This document shows positions 1 to 12,288 of a DNA stretch of 64,000 bases, piece by piece. A program made the translations under genes and the position numbers. Numbering within the stretch: position 1 is the first letter of the stretch; each line of letters begins with the position of its first letter. Origin of the DNA: Flaccisagitta enflata (lineage: Eukaryota > Chaetognatha > Sagittoidea > Aphragmophora); the NCBI GenBank assembly GCA_965153355.1, contig OZ231126.1, positions 73,222,001 to 73,286,000 on the forward strand, written 5' to 3'. The notes below the pieces were generated by a model. That model saw only the letters and a program-made list of their open reading frames with translations. It ran no database searches and was not told the DNA's origin.

Positions 1-75
1 TGGACCAATGGACGGACCGACAAAACGTCAGACCGACAAAGCAGGGTGTAGAGTCGCATAGCGCACGACTGAAAA
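1..75 (-). mobile_element. Hairpin/(GTCN)n element, partial at window edge
   Basis: (GACC/GACG)n-type block followed by gtagagtcgcatagcgcacgact, the reverse of the 5' hairpin end. Truncated by the window start. Confidence 0.7.
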
Positions 76-170
76 GAATAAAGAAGGAAGAAAATGACAA
101 GATAAAGGAGTGGCGACCGGAATCACCGATGTTAACTTTATGATGGAAATGAAACATTTTTTCACTTTTA

Positions 171-639
171 AGTCGCGTCCACACGACTGTACACTCCGCT
201 GTGTCCGTCCGTCCGTCGGTTGGTCGGTCTGTCTGTCAGTCTGTCACACTTTTACTTTTTTTATCAATTTTATTCCCTTAAATCATTTTCAGTCATTTTA
301 GAGTATACCAAGTCATTCTAGGTCATGCTAAGTCATTCTGTAAGTCTCGCACGCGACTTAGGGGGCGTTTCTAGTCAAAGACGATTGCGTTTTGAAAGGG
401 CCACTCAGTCGCTTGCTAAGTTCATTTGCTCGCACTGCTCACTCCGCTCACTCGCTCCGCAGCGCTCTGCTTGCTTTGCTCTCTCGCTCCATTCACAGGC
501 TCGCTCACTCGCTCACTCCCTCGTGGGACAGTTGAAATTCTTGCATATGTGTTCACACTGTTATCGCGTTTCACGGGAACAAACGCGTTTTTGGCGCTCA
601 CTAGCTAGAAACACGCCCTTATAGGTGTTGGCCTTGTTC
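171..639 (+). mobile_element. Hairpin/(GTCN)n element, subtype with TAAGTCATTT repeats, interrupted by a MITE
   Basis: Starts at a degenerate hairpin (AGTCGCGTCC/ACACGACT), then (GTCC/GTCG/GTCT)n, a run of AAGTCATTYT units, the 3' arm TCGCACGCGACTTA, and ends TAGGTGTTGGCCTTGTT. A 258-bp MITE (361-618) splits it exactly in the 3' arm. The intact relative is at 39547-39931. Confidence 0.85.
361..618 (+). mobile_element. PIF/Harbinger-like MITE with TTA target duplication
   Basis: Terminal inverted repeats GGGGGCGTTTCTAG / CTAGAAACACGCCC, flanked by TTA at 358-360 and 619-621. Interior is rich in GCTCACTC/CGCTC units, with a fixed 3' block (GACAGTTGAAATTCTTG, then ACAAACGCGTTT). No coding capacity. 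The pre-insertion site survives at 39903-39931. TTA duplication plus G-rich termini indicate the PIF/Harbinger (Tourist) group. Confidence 0.8.
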
Positions 640-683
640 TTGTCTCATTCTTCTTCCTTCCTTTAGACTCTTTTTATCGTTTT

Positions 684-905
684 AGTCGCGTGCACGGGAC
701 TCTGTAACCCATGAGGTCTGCCGGTTGGTCGGTTTGTCGGTTTGTTTGGTTGATTGATCCATTGGTCTAAAAACTTCGTTTTTATCCCCGTTTTGAGGTC
801 ATTTCAGCATTCATTGCCCCTGCCCTGTTCCTGGTAGGTCTATATCATCACTGCCCCTGCCCATCCACACGCGACTTGTGTAGCCGTGTATCCGGCCTTG
901 TTTTT
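684..905 (+). mobile_element. Hairpin/(GTCN)n element, GTCGCG subtype
   Basis: 5' hairpin arm AGTCGCGTGCAC, degenerate (GGTCGGTTTGTT) block, 3' arm ACACGCGACTT and end CCGTGTATCCGGCCTTGTTT. Confidence 0.8.
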
Positions 906-978
906 GTATTGAGCTTCTTTTCATAGTCGCTGAATATAAACATGCGCGACAGTTGTGCAATCTGTCGCTTGAGTTTTT

Positions 979-1206
979 AGTCGCGTGCACGCAACTCTAC
1001 AACCCGCTTTGTCCGTCGGTCGGTCGGTCGGTCTGTTGGTCGGTCGGTCGGTTGGTTGGTTGGTCGGTCGGTCACACTTTACTTTTTATTATGATTTTAT
1101 TTCTTTGACCTCGCTGCTCCTGCCCAAATAGTCTGGTGACCTCAAATATGGCCCCTGCCCACTCGCACGCGACTTCCGTAGCCGTGTATCCGGCCTTGTT
1201 TTTTTT
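979..1206 (+). mobile_element. Hairpin/(GTCN)n element, GTCGCG subtype
   Basis: AGTCGCGTGCACGCAACT hairpin (one mismatch), CTACAACCCGCTTTGTCCG, (GTCG/GTTG)n, TTTGACCTCGCTGCTCCTGC, 3' arm GCACGCGACTT, end CCGTGTATCCGGCCTTGTT. Confidence 0.88.
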
Positions 1207-1545
1207 TCTGATTAGTTTTTCTTTCAATTAAGTTTGATGGATGAAATGAAAGCGTCGCGTTGAAAAAGCGACACGCAATCAAGAATTGAAAATGCTCTCT
1301 CCTTGATAATGTCTGTCTGACATTGGCGCGGTGAGAAAAGTAATTGCCCGCTTGTTGTTCTTTGCTTTTATGATAATGTATGTATGCATGCATGCATGTA
1401 TATATGCATGTATGTATGCCTGCATGTATGTATCATGTGTGTATCCAATCTGTCTTTCTGTCCATTTCCCTGTTCCCTTCAACATACCATACATACCATA
1501 CATAAAATGCATCTCTTTGACTCACTGTCTGACTGTCTGTCTGAC

Positions 1546-2242
<697 letters not shown>

Positions 2243-2423
2243 CTGAAGAGGGAGGAGGGCGCGGGTTGAGGGCGCGGAGGTGAGGGCGGGAAGAGAAAGA
2301 AAGGGGATGAAGATTGGTTAAGATACAAATATGAACGGAATCGAGCGTAACGGAAAAGATAAGTATATGTGTAAGTCTTAAGATAATCAATATGATGAGC
2401 ATAGCGTCAAAGTACACTTGTAA

Positions 2424-2651
2424 ACAAGTCCGTATACCCAAGTCGCGTGCTGGTGGGCAGGAGCAGTAATGCAAAAATCACTCGTAAATGCCAAAAAGGT
2501 AAAAAAATTGAGGTTTGACGGACCAACGGACCGACGGACCGACGGACCAACGGACCAACGGACCAACGTACCAACAGACCGACGGACCGACGGATTGACG
2601 GACGGACAGACGGACGGACAAAGCAGGTTGTAGAGGCGCGTGCACGCGACT
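2424..2651 (-). mobile_element. Hairpin/(GTCN)n element, GTCGCG subtype
   Basis: Reverse orientation: AACAAGTCCGTATAC at the 3' end, GTCGCGTGC arm, (GGAC)n block at 2518-2620, and the palindromic 5' end at 2636-2651. Confidence 0.82.
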
Positions 2652-2682
2652 AAAAACTCTAAGCATCTATATTTCCTTTTTT

Positions 2683-2819
2683 AGTCGCGGACTAGCGACT
2701 CTATAAGAGATTTGTCCGTCCGTCCGTCCGTCCGTTGGTGAGTCGAAGTGGGAAAACGCGCATTTCCGCCCCTGCCCACCCGTCCGCGACTGGTATTGGC
2801 CGTGTATCCGGCCTTGTTT
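2683..2819 (+). mobile_element. Hairpin/(GTCN)n element, short GTTGCG/GTCGCG hybrid
   Basis: AGTCGCGGACTAGCGACT hairpin, CTCTATAAGAGATTTGTCCG, (TCCG)n, GAGTCGAAGTGGGAAAACG, arm GTCCGCGACT, end CCGTGTATCCGGCCTTGTTT. Confidence 0.88.
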
Positions 2820-5383
2820 ACCAAATCTCACATTCCGATTGCAACAAGTGTTTACTCCGTAACTCTCCTATCATCATTTCACCACCATGTACTACCTAGA
2901 ACATAAGTCTTCGTTCACTTGGACCAAAAATTCATTCAATCGTAAAATAATGATAAATCAATTCATATTATGGTTTGAATACGTCATCTAACTTCCTGCC
3001 GTGGAAACGCCTGTTTCTATGGACCACTGTAATGATTTGAAAAGCTTCTAAGGGATCTTCTGCCAGACCTTGTCACCTAACAGTTTGTGCGATTTCATGT
3101 CAGTCCTTACAGATTCATAGATTGTCCTTCATGTCTTCATGATCAAGAAATTCTTTGGGATAATCAGTGTTGGGGAATCAAGTTAGTAGCCTTTTAACTC
3201 TTTTTAGCCTCTGACGTTTATTCAGTCAAATATTTTATCTCTAGACAAGCAAGTGTATGTTGTGATAGATGGCACAAAAAAACTGCTCAATTCATATCTC
3301 AATTTTCAAAAGTGACAAGCAATCTTCAAACTGCTCTCAATTCTAAACGCTTTGAGCTACCAGAATGGGATTGGACTCAAATGAAAGATTTTTTGAAGCC
3401 GTTTCTGAATCTCACCAATTTTTCTTATCTATCTTTAACCAAATTGTAGTTATTGATGTTTATAGGTGAACGAAGACTTTTGTTAGGCAAAGAAGTAAGA
3501 GTTGCTTCCTGACGCTTCCGAACATGGATTTTTTTTCCACCTACGAAACATGAAGCCGCGAAAAAAACTAGGGGGACCAAAAATCTCCAGCTTACATCGT
3601 TTTCAAGTTATATTATTTTTCATTAACAAAAATGACAAGAAAATATGGTCAATGAATTGTACGCTTATTTTCTAGAACTCGCCCCCACACTTTTTTTTCA
3701 GAGTCCAAGTCTCAGTTCACATGTATCATTGCGCGTCAACGTTTTTACAAAAAATGTATAAAACCAAAGTAAAAACAATTTATGGAGATTGTCCGGAAGT
3801 AGAGCAGGTATTAGTTCGAGTGTGGCTACTCGCAACCCTAGAAAAAATGCAATTTGATTAAGAAATGAATTGTCCTCATTTTCTTGTTATACACATGCAA
3901 AACTTACCAAAGCAGAGAGAGACACGCAGAGTGATGCAGAAAACACCTCTTAAAAAGTCGCTTTACATTAGGTGTTCCTACTCATGATGAAGTAGATCGA
4001 GTTAAAAAAGTGATATGACCTCAAAAATTGAAGGTTGTCATGAACAAAAATGGTTTTGACCATAATATAGACAAAATGCTTTCATTAAAAAATGATTTCG
4101 AGTGACTGCTCTGTGGTTGACCTTTCAGTCCCTGGACTCTAACTCTGAACGTAAAGTTGTGTTTGTCAGTCATGAATCGTTTTTATATTTGTACCTCTCA
4201 TCTATTTCAAACAAACAAAAAACAATTCTAGTAAGCAAAAGTCGCGAGAGAAAGCAAATCTCTATCGAACAAACCCAAGAAAGCCTAGATCGGTGGTGAT
4301 TTACGCCTGTCGTGAGTCTAGACACTTCCCGGAGCAAGTTTTTTTTCAGAACGCGTTTCAATTTTAACTCTATGAAGTAAAACAAATAGATCATTATCTA
4401 CTTTTGTTCTAGGTAGTAAAGATAGTTTTTGATGACGGGAGAACAAGATCCGGTCTGTTCGAAAAACTCATTTGCATATTGCAGAAAAATTTACATCGTA
4501 TCTAAAATAGTTTTGAAAAAATGTAAAACCAAACGAAGGCCGCAAATTTTTCAACAATATAAATACTTGAATGCGCCTATGTTTGTTTCCTGTTTTATTC
4601 CGATATCGAAATATTAAGTACGATTTTAGACTTTTTTAGTCCCGTTTTTTTCATCGGTGACTGTGTACAATATGAAGCTCACAGATGTTCCGGAATTCGA
4701 CAGTTCACCTTGCCAATCTGATATCTATCCTCGTAGATAGGGGCTGAGGGCGGAGCTAAGCTGCCCGCCGATCGTCAGTCAACAACTTCTTGGCCGCCCA
4801 CCGATCAGGACGGGGCGATAACCGGAGTGAGTACGGCATTTTGTGCGCTCTATCTGGAATTGTGTCGTTCATCGCTGCCCTGCTCTCACTCCACCTATTT
4901 AGCTACTAACTCCAAAAAGTGCTTCCGGTACTACTGATGGAATATCCGAATAAGCTGATTAATGCAGACACACCTTAGTCGTACTGACCATGTCCGATTC
5001 TTAGATGATTATGTCGATGTGATTTCTTTTTTTGCCTCCCCCGTCTCAACCTCCTCCTCCTCTGTTTCTACCTCTTCTATCTTTGCTTCCTCTTCTATCT
5101 TTCCTTCCTCTTCTTTCTTTTCCTCCGCGTCATCACCATCATCATGGTCCTCCATCGGTTTGATCCCCCGGCGATGGCCAAGGTTATAACTGATCCCTTC
5201 TCTTAGAGGGCAGTTCGAAGAACATTCTGTGGACTCCCCCAGCAATAAAATCATTTTGGGGGCTTTCTTTTCGTGTTTTATGTTTCGTTCCCCCCCCTTT
5301 TTTTTTGGGGGGGGGAGGAGATTTGCATTTTTCTTTCGGACGACCTGCAATGGTACTCTTTGTGCCTATTTCATCTTCTTTTT
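2820..5383. other. Intergenic, no gene recognised
   Basis: AT-rich unique sequence with short open frames that lack codon bias or known motifs. At 3340-3420 a stretch resembling 11220-11290 and 50630-50690 (core 'caaatgaaag ... ttgaag') suggests an old dispersed repeat. Sequence at 4840-4990 shares 'gctgccctgctctcactccac' and 'gaccatgtccgattctt' with the palindromic repeat family at 6540-6660. Confidence 0.5.
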
Positions 5384-5595
5384 AGTTGCGGACACGCAAC
5401 TCTATAAGAGGCTTTGTCCGTCGGTCGGTCGGTCGGTCGGTCCGTCGGTCGGTCGGTCCGTCGGTCGGTCGGTCCGTGGACACGAGTCGAAAAGTGAGGA
5501 AATGAGCGTTTTAGAACATTTCTAGTTGCAGACAGTTGCATTTCCGCCCCTGCCCACCCGTCCGCAACTGATGGCCGTGTATCCGGCCTTGTTCT
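5384..5595 (+). mobile_element. Hairpin/(GTCN)n element, GTTGCG subtype
   Basis: AGTTGCGGACACGCAACT hairpin, TATAAGAGGCTTTGTCCG, (GTCG/GTCC)n, GAGTCGAAAAGTG, arm GTCCGCAACT, end CCGTGTATCCGGCCTTGTT. Runs directly into a (CTTTTC)n block. Confidence 0.9.
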
Positions 5596-5760
5596 TTTTC
5601 CTTTTCCTTTTCCTTTTCCTTTTCCTTTTCCTTTTCCTTTTCCTTTTCCTTTTCTTTTTCTTTTTCTTTTTCTTTTTTGCTTTCTTCTTCTTCTTCTTCT
5701 TCTTCTTCTTCTTCTTCTTCTTCTTCTTCTTCTTCTTCTTCTTCTTCTTCTTCTTTTTCC
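5593..5760 (+). repeat. (CTTTTC)n and (TTC)n microsatellites
   Basis: Hexanucleotide run to about 5670, then about 70 bp of TTC. Confidence 0.97.
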
Positions 5761-5875
5761 TTTTTTTCTTCTTCCTCTTCTCCCTCTCCCCCTTTTCCTT
5801 CCTCCTCTTCCTCTTCCCCTTCTACGTCTCTTCCATTTATCTATCATGCTTCACGCGAACATTTCTTCTGTTAAG

Positions 5876-6107
5876 ACTGTTTTTAAGGCGAATGTTTATA
5901 AAAGGATTTGTCCGTTTCTTAGTCTGTTGGTCCATTGGTCCAATGCAAGGGTCTGGTGGTCCATCCATCCGCTGGTTCGTGATGATTGAGTCGAACAGTG
6001 TGATTATTTGAGGTGTGTGAGTGGGGAGGAATGGTGGGAAAGGGTTGTGCCCACTCCCCTGCCCACCCGTCCGCGACGATATCGTAACCCCGCGTTACTT
6101 GTTTTTG
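5876..6107 (+). mobile_element. Hairpin/(GTCN)n element, degenerate, with GTAACCCCGCGTTAC end
   Basis: The 5' hairpin is eroded; (GTCC)-like block at 5907-5980; arm GTCCGCGACG; terminal hairpin GTAACCCCGCGTTAC followed by TTGTTTTT. Abuts the palindromic repeat element at 6108. Confidence 0.65.
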
Positions 6108-6655
6108 GGCAGCGGCCCCAAAGGGCCGATGTCCTGTAGAACACAGGGGGAATTTCCAGACGTCTGTCCTTCCATCCGTCCTTCCGTCCATCCTTCCGTC
6201 CATCCTTCCGTCTATCCTTCCGTCCGTCCTTCCGTCCATCCTTTCGCCCGTCCTTCCATCCCCCCCCCCCCCGTTGGCCATCAAGGCCTCATATTTGCCC
6301 TCCCAACCCTCAATGTAGCCCTCCAGGCCTCAAATCGGCCTTCCTGGCTTCAAATCAGCCCCACTCCCAGCCTCAAATCTGCCCTCCAGACTTCGAATCT
6401 GCCCTCCAAGCATCAAATCAGCCCTGTGTAGCTCAAATTTGCCCTTTAAACCTCAAATTTGCTCTCCAAGGCTCAATTCTGCCCTCCAGCTCTCAAATAT
6501 GCCTTCAGTGTCCTAAATCACGCCTGAAATACACCCCCTCAGGATGTCTGGAAATTCCCCCCGGTGTTCTACTGCCCTGCTCTCACTCCACTTCTTTTCT
6601 GGATCACTCCAAGCAGGGCATCGGGTACCGCTGACCATGTGCGATCCTTGGATGA
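6108..6655 (+). mobile_element. Palindromic minisatellite-bearing repeat element
   Basis: Inverted arms: TGTAGAACACAGGGGGAATT (6134-) with TCCAGACGTC, and GATGTCTGG with AAATTCCCCCCGGTGTTCTA (6542-). Between them lie (CCTTCCGTCCAT)n and a degenerate 20-21-bp repeat (CCTCAAATCNGCCCTCCAG). GCGGCCCCAAAGG borders the left arm; the right border is ACTCCAAGCAGGGCATCGGG. Relatives at 16625-17222 and 37560-37925. Non-coding. Confidence 0.65.
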
Positions 6656-6875
6656 CTAATTTTTCATCGTTCCTCTTCTTTCCTTGTTCTTGTGGGAATC
6701 AGTTGGTTGTGGACCCAGGGCGGGGAGTTCAACACTGAGTTGTGGTCGTCTGCCGTAAAGCGGATCATTACCATTGGAATATTAACCGCCAGTCTCAACG
6801 CATTACCATTTCTCTTATTTTCTTTTTCACCCTCAACGTGTGTGAGTCTCTGTGTTCGTCTGTTATTATTATTAT

Positions 6876-7042
<167 letters not shown>

Positions 7043-7209
7043 GTGTAATGTTTGGTTTGAAGGTGAAATGGAGATTTATGAATGGAACACAGTTAGAAAA
7101 AAAATATGAAGGAAGGAATGAAAGAAAGACACAACGAATGGGAGAGCAAATGGAAGACAACCCAAAAAAAGGAAAAAGGAAAAAAAAGAAGGATGGATAG
7201 AAAAAAAAA

Positions 7210-7407
7210 ACAAGTGACGCGGGGTCACAATATCGTTGCGGATGGGTGAGCAGGGACATCCAACCCCCATCCACACCCCAACCCCACCCCCATACACAAA
7301 CAGTATCTAAAACGCTTGTTTTTTCCACTGTTTGACTCGATCATCACGGACAGACCAACAGACCAACAGACGGACAATGCCTCTTATAGAGTTGCGTGTC
7401 CACAACT
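7210..7407 (-). mobile_element. Hairpin/(GTCN)n element with GTGACGCGGGGTCAC end
   Basis: Reverse orientation. The terminal hairpin GTGACGCGGGGTCAC replaces CCGTGTATCCGG of other copies; arm GTTGCGGA; 5' hairpin AGTTGTGGACACGCAACT read on the minus strand. Confidence 0.82.
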
Positions 7408-7589
7408 AAAAAACATGAAATAAAGAGAGAGAGAGAAAAAAAAAGAAAGGCGGGAAGAGAAGAGGGGGAAAAACGTTAGGATGAGATGATGTGCGATGTA
7501 GGACGAAAAAAAAAAAGATTTAGGAAAAAAAAACTTTTGGAGATAGAAAATCTAGATCACAAGAAAGAACAAAAAAGAAGAACAAAAAA

Positions 7590-7594
7590 ACTTT

Positions 7595-7625
<31 letters not shown>

Positions 7626-7658
7626 AAGAAAGAAGAAGAAAGAAGAAAGAGAGAGTGA

Positions 7659-7708
<50 letters not shown>

Positions 7709-7905
7709 AATAGAGAGGAAGAAGAAGAAGAAGAAGAAGAAGAAGAAGAAGAAGAAGAAGAAGAAGAAGAAGAAGAAGAAGAAGAAGAAGAAGAAGAAGA
7801 AGAAGAAGAAGAAGAAGAAGAAGAAGAAGAAGAAGAAGAAGAAGAAGAAGAAGAAGAAGAAGAAGAAGAAGAAGAAGAAGAAGAAGAAGAAGAAGAAGAA
7901 AAAGA
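7590..7905 (+). repeat. (GA)n and (GAA)n microsatellites
   Basis: Degenerate GA to about 7700, then about 186 bp of uninterrupted GAA/AAG. Confidence 0.98.
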
Positions 7906-8128
7906 ATTAGAATAAGAAGAAAAACAGAAGGAAAAGAAAAACAAGAAAAAAGAAATGAAAGCGAAATATGCCTCCTTTTCTCTTTTTACCCTCTTTAACA
8001 AACACAAGAATGGAAACAAAATCCACACGGGACAAGTTTTTCCTTTAACTCTTTTACTCTTTTGTCGAATGTTCAGTTTTACGGTCCACGAGAGTCGCGC
8101 GCAGATGGCGCTTCGCGTGTGTCTGTGC

Positions 8129-8361
8129 GGGCGTGTTTCCAGTGAAGATTCAAAACGCGTTTGTTCCCGTTGAACGCGTTTACAGAATGAACATATGGTC
8201 TTAAATTTTACTGTTCCTCAAGGGAGTGAGCGAGAGTGAGTGAGCCCGTGAATGGAGCGCTGCAGAGCGAGTGAGCGGAGTGAGCGGTGCCAGTGAACAA
8301 ACATAGTGAGCGATTGAGTAGCCCGTTAAGAACGCGATTGTCTGTGACTGGAAACGCACCC
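8129..8361 (-). mobile_element. PIF/Harbinger-like MITE flanked by a 13-bp near-direct repeat
   Basis: Ends GGGCGTGTTTCCAGTG / CACTGGAAACGC-type termini, in reverse orientation. Directly abutting flanks are cGTGTGTCTGTgC (8116-8128) and tGTGTGTCTGTaC (8362-8374). Confidence 0.75.
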
Positions 8362-8374
8362 TGTGTGTCTGTAC

Positions 8375-9090
8375 ATATTTTACATATATTTAAAGATGAG
8401 TAATTATGCAAATCAACACTCAAGGTCGAATAACACATTAACAATGATTCAAGTGGGAGAACTTTTCTGTTAGCTACAATCATAGCCAAAAAAAGTTTGC
8501 CTGATGATTGTGAATCACGTTTTTAGCAATTTACTTTAACAACACTCAGTGTTTTGTTTGCCTTTTTATTCAGCCAATTTTTTTCTAAGTAACCAAAATT
8601 TAATTATTTAGTTGTTTTTTTTTTAATGCCATCTTTCCCTAATTATGTTTTAAAAGGCGTTTTCCCTCTTATTGGAAGTTGTTTTTAAATTATATCTTTC
8701 ATTTAGAGAATTGATTTCATTTTTTATAATTGAAAACGATTTTATATTTCTATAAAACATTCTATAGTACCTGCGATTCACCTGTTAGGCTACAGCCACT
8801 GGTTCTACTATCCGACTGATTAAAGCCTCTGAAAATCGTTTTGGTGAATAAAAAAAACGTACAAACGGGCCGATAGATGGACGTTTGAGTCGACCGACGA
8901 ACACATCCTTTTATCATAAAGGGGATATTTTGAAAAGCAGTAAAACAAATTTAATTGGTCATTTTCGTTACGACTCTGTCTATGAATATGCTTTTGTTTG
9001 AAAAAATTAGAATGAGCCTGTTTCATTGTTGGATTCTATTCAACAGTGATCCAGATGGCATCGCGATCATTTCAACGTTTTGTCCAGAAA
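8375..9090. other. AT-rich intergenic, no gene recognised
   Basis: No splice-bounded frame or known motif. A possible decayed hairpin element (GACC/GACG traces) at 8840-8915. Confidence 0.4.
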
Positions 9091-9091
9091 C

Positions 9092-9205
9092 AAGGCAAAC
9101 AAGGCGGACGGGTGGGCAGGGGTGGAAAGACGCGTTCTCGCACTTTCTCAACTTGATCACCCCTACGGACCGACTGCGACCGACCGACCGACCGATGGAC
9201 GTCGT
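9092..9205 (-). mobile_element. Hairpin/(GTCN)n element fragment
   Basis: ACAAGGCGGACGGGTGGGCA at the 3' side, then CTCAACTTGATCACC and (GACC)n; the 5' hairpin is missing. Confidence 0.6.
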
Positions 9206-9239
9206 TTTACTTTTACCAACCTAACTTGTTGATGTTTTT

Positions 9240-9780
<541 letters not shown>

Positions 9781-9803
9781 GCGAAAACAAGAATATCGTC
9801 TTT

Positions 9804-9949
9804 AGTTGCGGACACGCAACTCTATAAGAGCCTTTGTCCGTCCGTCCATCCGTCGGTCCGTGACCACGAGTCGAAAAGTGTGAAAACGCGCATATCCGCC
9901 CCTGCCAACCCGTCCGCAACTGGTATTGGCCGTGTATTCGGCCTTGTTC
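9804..9949 (+). mobile_element. Hairpin/(GTCN)n element, GTTGCG subtype
   Basis: AGTTGCGGACACGCAACT, TATAAGAGCCTTTGTCCG, short (TCCG)n, GAGTCGAAAAGTG, arm GTCCGCAACT, end CCGTGTATTCGGCCTTGTT. One of the most compact complete copies (146 bp). Confidence 0.9.
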
Positions 9950-10352
9950 TTTTTCACAGTCATGACAATTGGACAATTTGACCTTGTAAATTGCCTATAA
10001 ATGGGTACGCCACAAAATTGACGACTCACTGATGGTGATGATTCACCTTTCAGCGCCTTCAAAAAGAAAAGACAACTGATCATCATTTCACATGGATGCC
10101 GACGGAGACGAATGTGACATCTGAGCATGAAAAAGAAAAGACAAATGATCGTCATATTACGTCGATGCCGGCGAAGCTAAGGCGAACATGACATTTAAGC
10201 ATAAAACAGAAACAACTTAAGGGGGGGGGGAAGGGAAAGAAACACAAACGAAAATGTACAGATTCAGATATGATGAAAAGACGATGTCATACTGGATCAA
10301 GTTTCTGTCAGCATGTCAACCACTGTTAAGCTTTATTGGGACAAGATAGAAA

Positions 10353-10570
10353 ACAAGTACCCCGGGGGTACAACGATGCGTCCACATGCGGCTTAGCTTG
10401 ATAAGAATTATGCAATATTGCATCAACCTTGTGGAATGATGCAATAATCTGAGATATTTACAAGATTCTATGCATTTTCATCATTCTCAACTCGATCACC
10501 ACGGACCAACCAACCAACCAACCAACCAACGGACGGACAAAGCCTCTTATAGAGATGCGTGGACGCATCT
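10353..10570 (-). mobile_element. Hairpin/(GTCN)n element, GATGCG subtype
   Basis: Reverse orientation: terminal palindrome GTACCCCGGGGGTAC, arm GATGCGTCCAC, ATGCAATATTGCATCA repeats, (CCAA)n, and the 5' hairpin AGATGCGTCCACGCATCT on the minus strand. Sister copy at 33425-33697. Confidence 0.88.
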
Positions 10571-10663
10571 AAAAAGACGACATCGCCAAAGATGAAGAGA
10601 GAAAAGACAGTTTGTCGTCGCGAAAAGACGAGAGAAGAGATGATGAGAAGTCGACGGAAGTCA

Positions 10664-10782
10664 GAGACTTATCAAGTAACTGTCACTCAAGTACTAAAGT
10701 TAGAGACTTATCAAGTGACTGTCACTCAAGTACTAAAGTTAGAGACTTATCAAGTGACTGTCGTTCAAGTACTCAAGTTTAG
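10664..10782 (+). repeat. 39-bp tandem repeat, three copies
   Basis: Unit GAGACTTATCAAGTGACTGT plus CACTCAAGTACTAAAGTTA. It stays open in one plus frame (ETYQVTVTQVLKL per unit), but nothing else supports coding. Confidence 0.9.
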
Positions 10783-10799
10783 AGCGAGCTTGCAAGAGA

Positions 10800-10981
10800 A
10801 ACACTGAGAAATATAGCGGGGAAATAAAAAAAATGACGCAGGAAGACAGAGGCTTGGTGGAGCAAACAAGACAAAATCATATGATAACATATAGAATTGT
10901 ATACCAAAGAGTGTAGGTAGCGGGAAGTGAATCGTTGCAACCTGCAAACATCCGTCATTGACAATGTACCACGCGAATCAA

Positions 10982-11012
<31 letters not shown>

Positions 11013-12216
11013 TTTGAACTAATTTCTATTGAGTTATATTGAAAATTTTCCAAAAATCTTTCATTTTAGACTCATCCCAGGTCTGTATCTCAAACGGTTT
11101 AGGAGCTAGAGCTCTGCAAAGAGAAGGATTATTTTGCTAAAATACATTTTTTATATAAGGTTTGTGAAACTGAAATGGGCAACATTTTCACTCAAACTGG
11201 TGCCATTTCTGAATGTAAAAAGATAGCAATACCGGATTGGCGCCAAATGAAAGCACTTTCAAAGGGCTTCAAAATGGTCTAAGATTTTTTTTTTAGTTTT
11301 TTAAAGATTTATTGGCTCAATTAACTATTGAAAAGTGCGTCTTTTTTTTATTCGCGTGGTATTCACTCATTCGTTCAAGCTTAGACATGTTGCATTTTTT
11401 AAAATCTCTACATTTGTCAAACATTTGCAAACAAACCCCGCACATATCGAAAACGAGCTGATTGAATTACTCCCACGGAAATCCGCAAGTGCCTAATTTA
11501 CATATTGCGGAGATTGCGACATCCACGAGACCAAATAAGTGATAGTGATACCGTTGCAAACGAAAAATAGGTATACAACGCTTTTAGTTTTCCCTCTGCC
11601 ACGTGAAAAAAGATCGATAGCATGCCGTTGAAAGCACTATATTCAATCTGTACTACATATAGAATCATGCTCCTCAAGTAGTTGAGATAATCTAACGAAC
11701 GTTATCTTGGAGTCACATTAACACTACGCTGCGTTCACGCCAAACCATGTGCGGTCGATTCACGTAGAGTTACGTCTCTTGACTTGACTAAGATTAAGAA
11801 TTGCCATATAATGACCAGAGGCGCTTGCAACGTGAACATCAAATAATTCAGACATACAGCCTCGTTCTTTCCAGTCTCAGCACACCTTTATAAAAAACTC
11901 ATGTATATACACGAGTCATATACTACAACCACGCCCCTTCTTACTTTAAACTGGTCCCCGCGCGTGTCACATTAGCATTTTACTGCGGCTGCAGCTCTTC
12001 CCGGCCACTCCTTCCTCTTTGGGCCTCTTTTCTAGTCTATTATTCTGGCCTCGGTCTATTCCAGCCTCGTCTCATTGTCAAGCCCCGCGGCCTTAAAAGA
12101 GTCAGAACCCAGAAGACTTCTGTCCTCAGTCTCTTTGTCTATTTTCTTTTTATTCTTCTGGTTATTAACTTATAAGCATCTTGCCTTCCCTTCCTGGTTC
12201 AGAATTTTTCTTCATT
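10800..12216. other. Intergenic, no gene recognised
   Basis: AT-rich unique sequence with a poly-A run at 10980-11000. The stretch 11070-11290 resembles 50560-50700 in motif order, possibly an old dispersed repeat. No exon supported. Confidence 0.4.
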
Positions 12217-12288
12217 GTGTTCCACGATAGTGGAACACTATATATTCAGAGTTTCTCCGTTCGTCCGTCCGTTCGTCCGTCCGTCCGT

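Noticed and set aside
5009-5350. Minus-strand Glu-rich frame with a charged tail
   Set aside because: Composition follows a CTT/CCT-rich stretch; no splice-bounded exon or ATG in good context.
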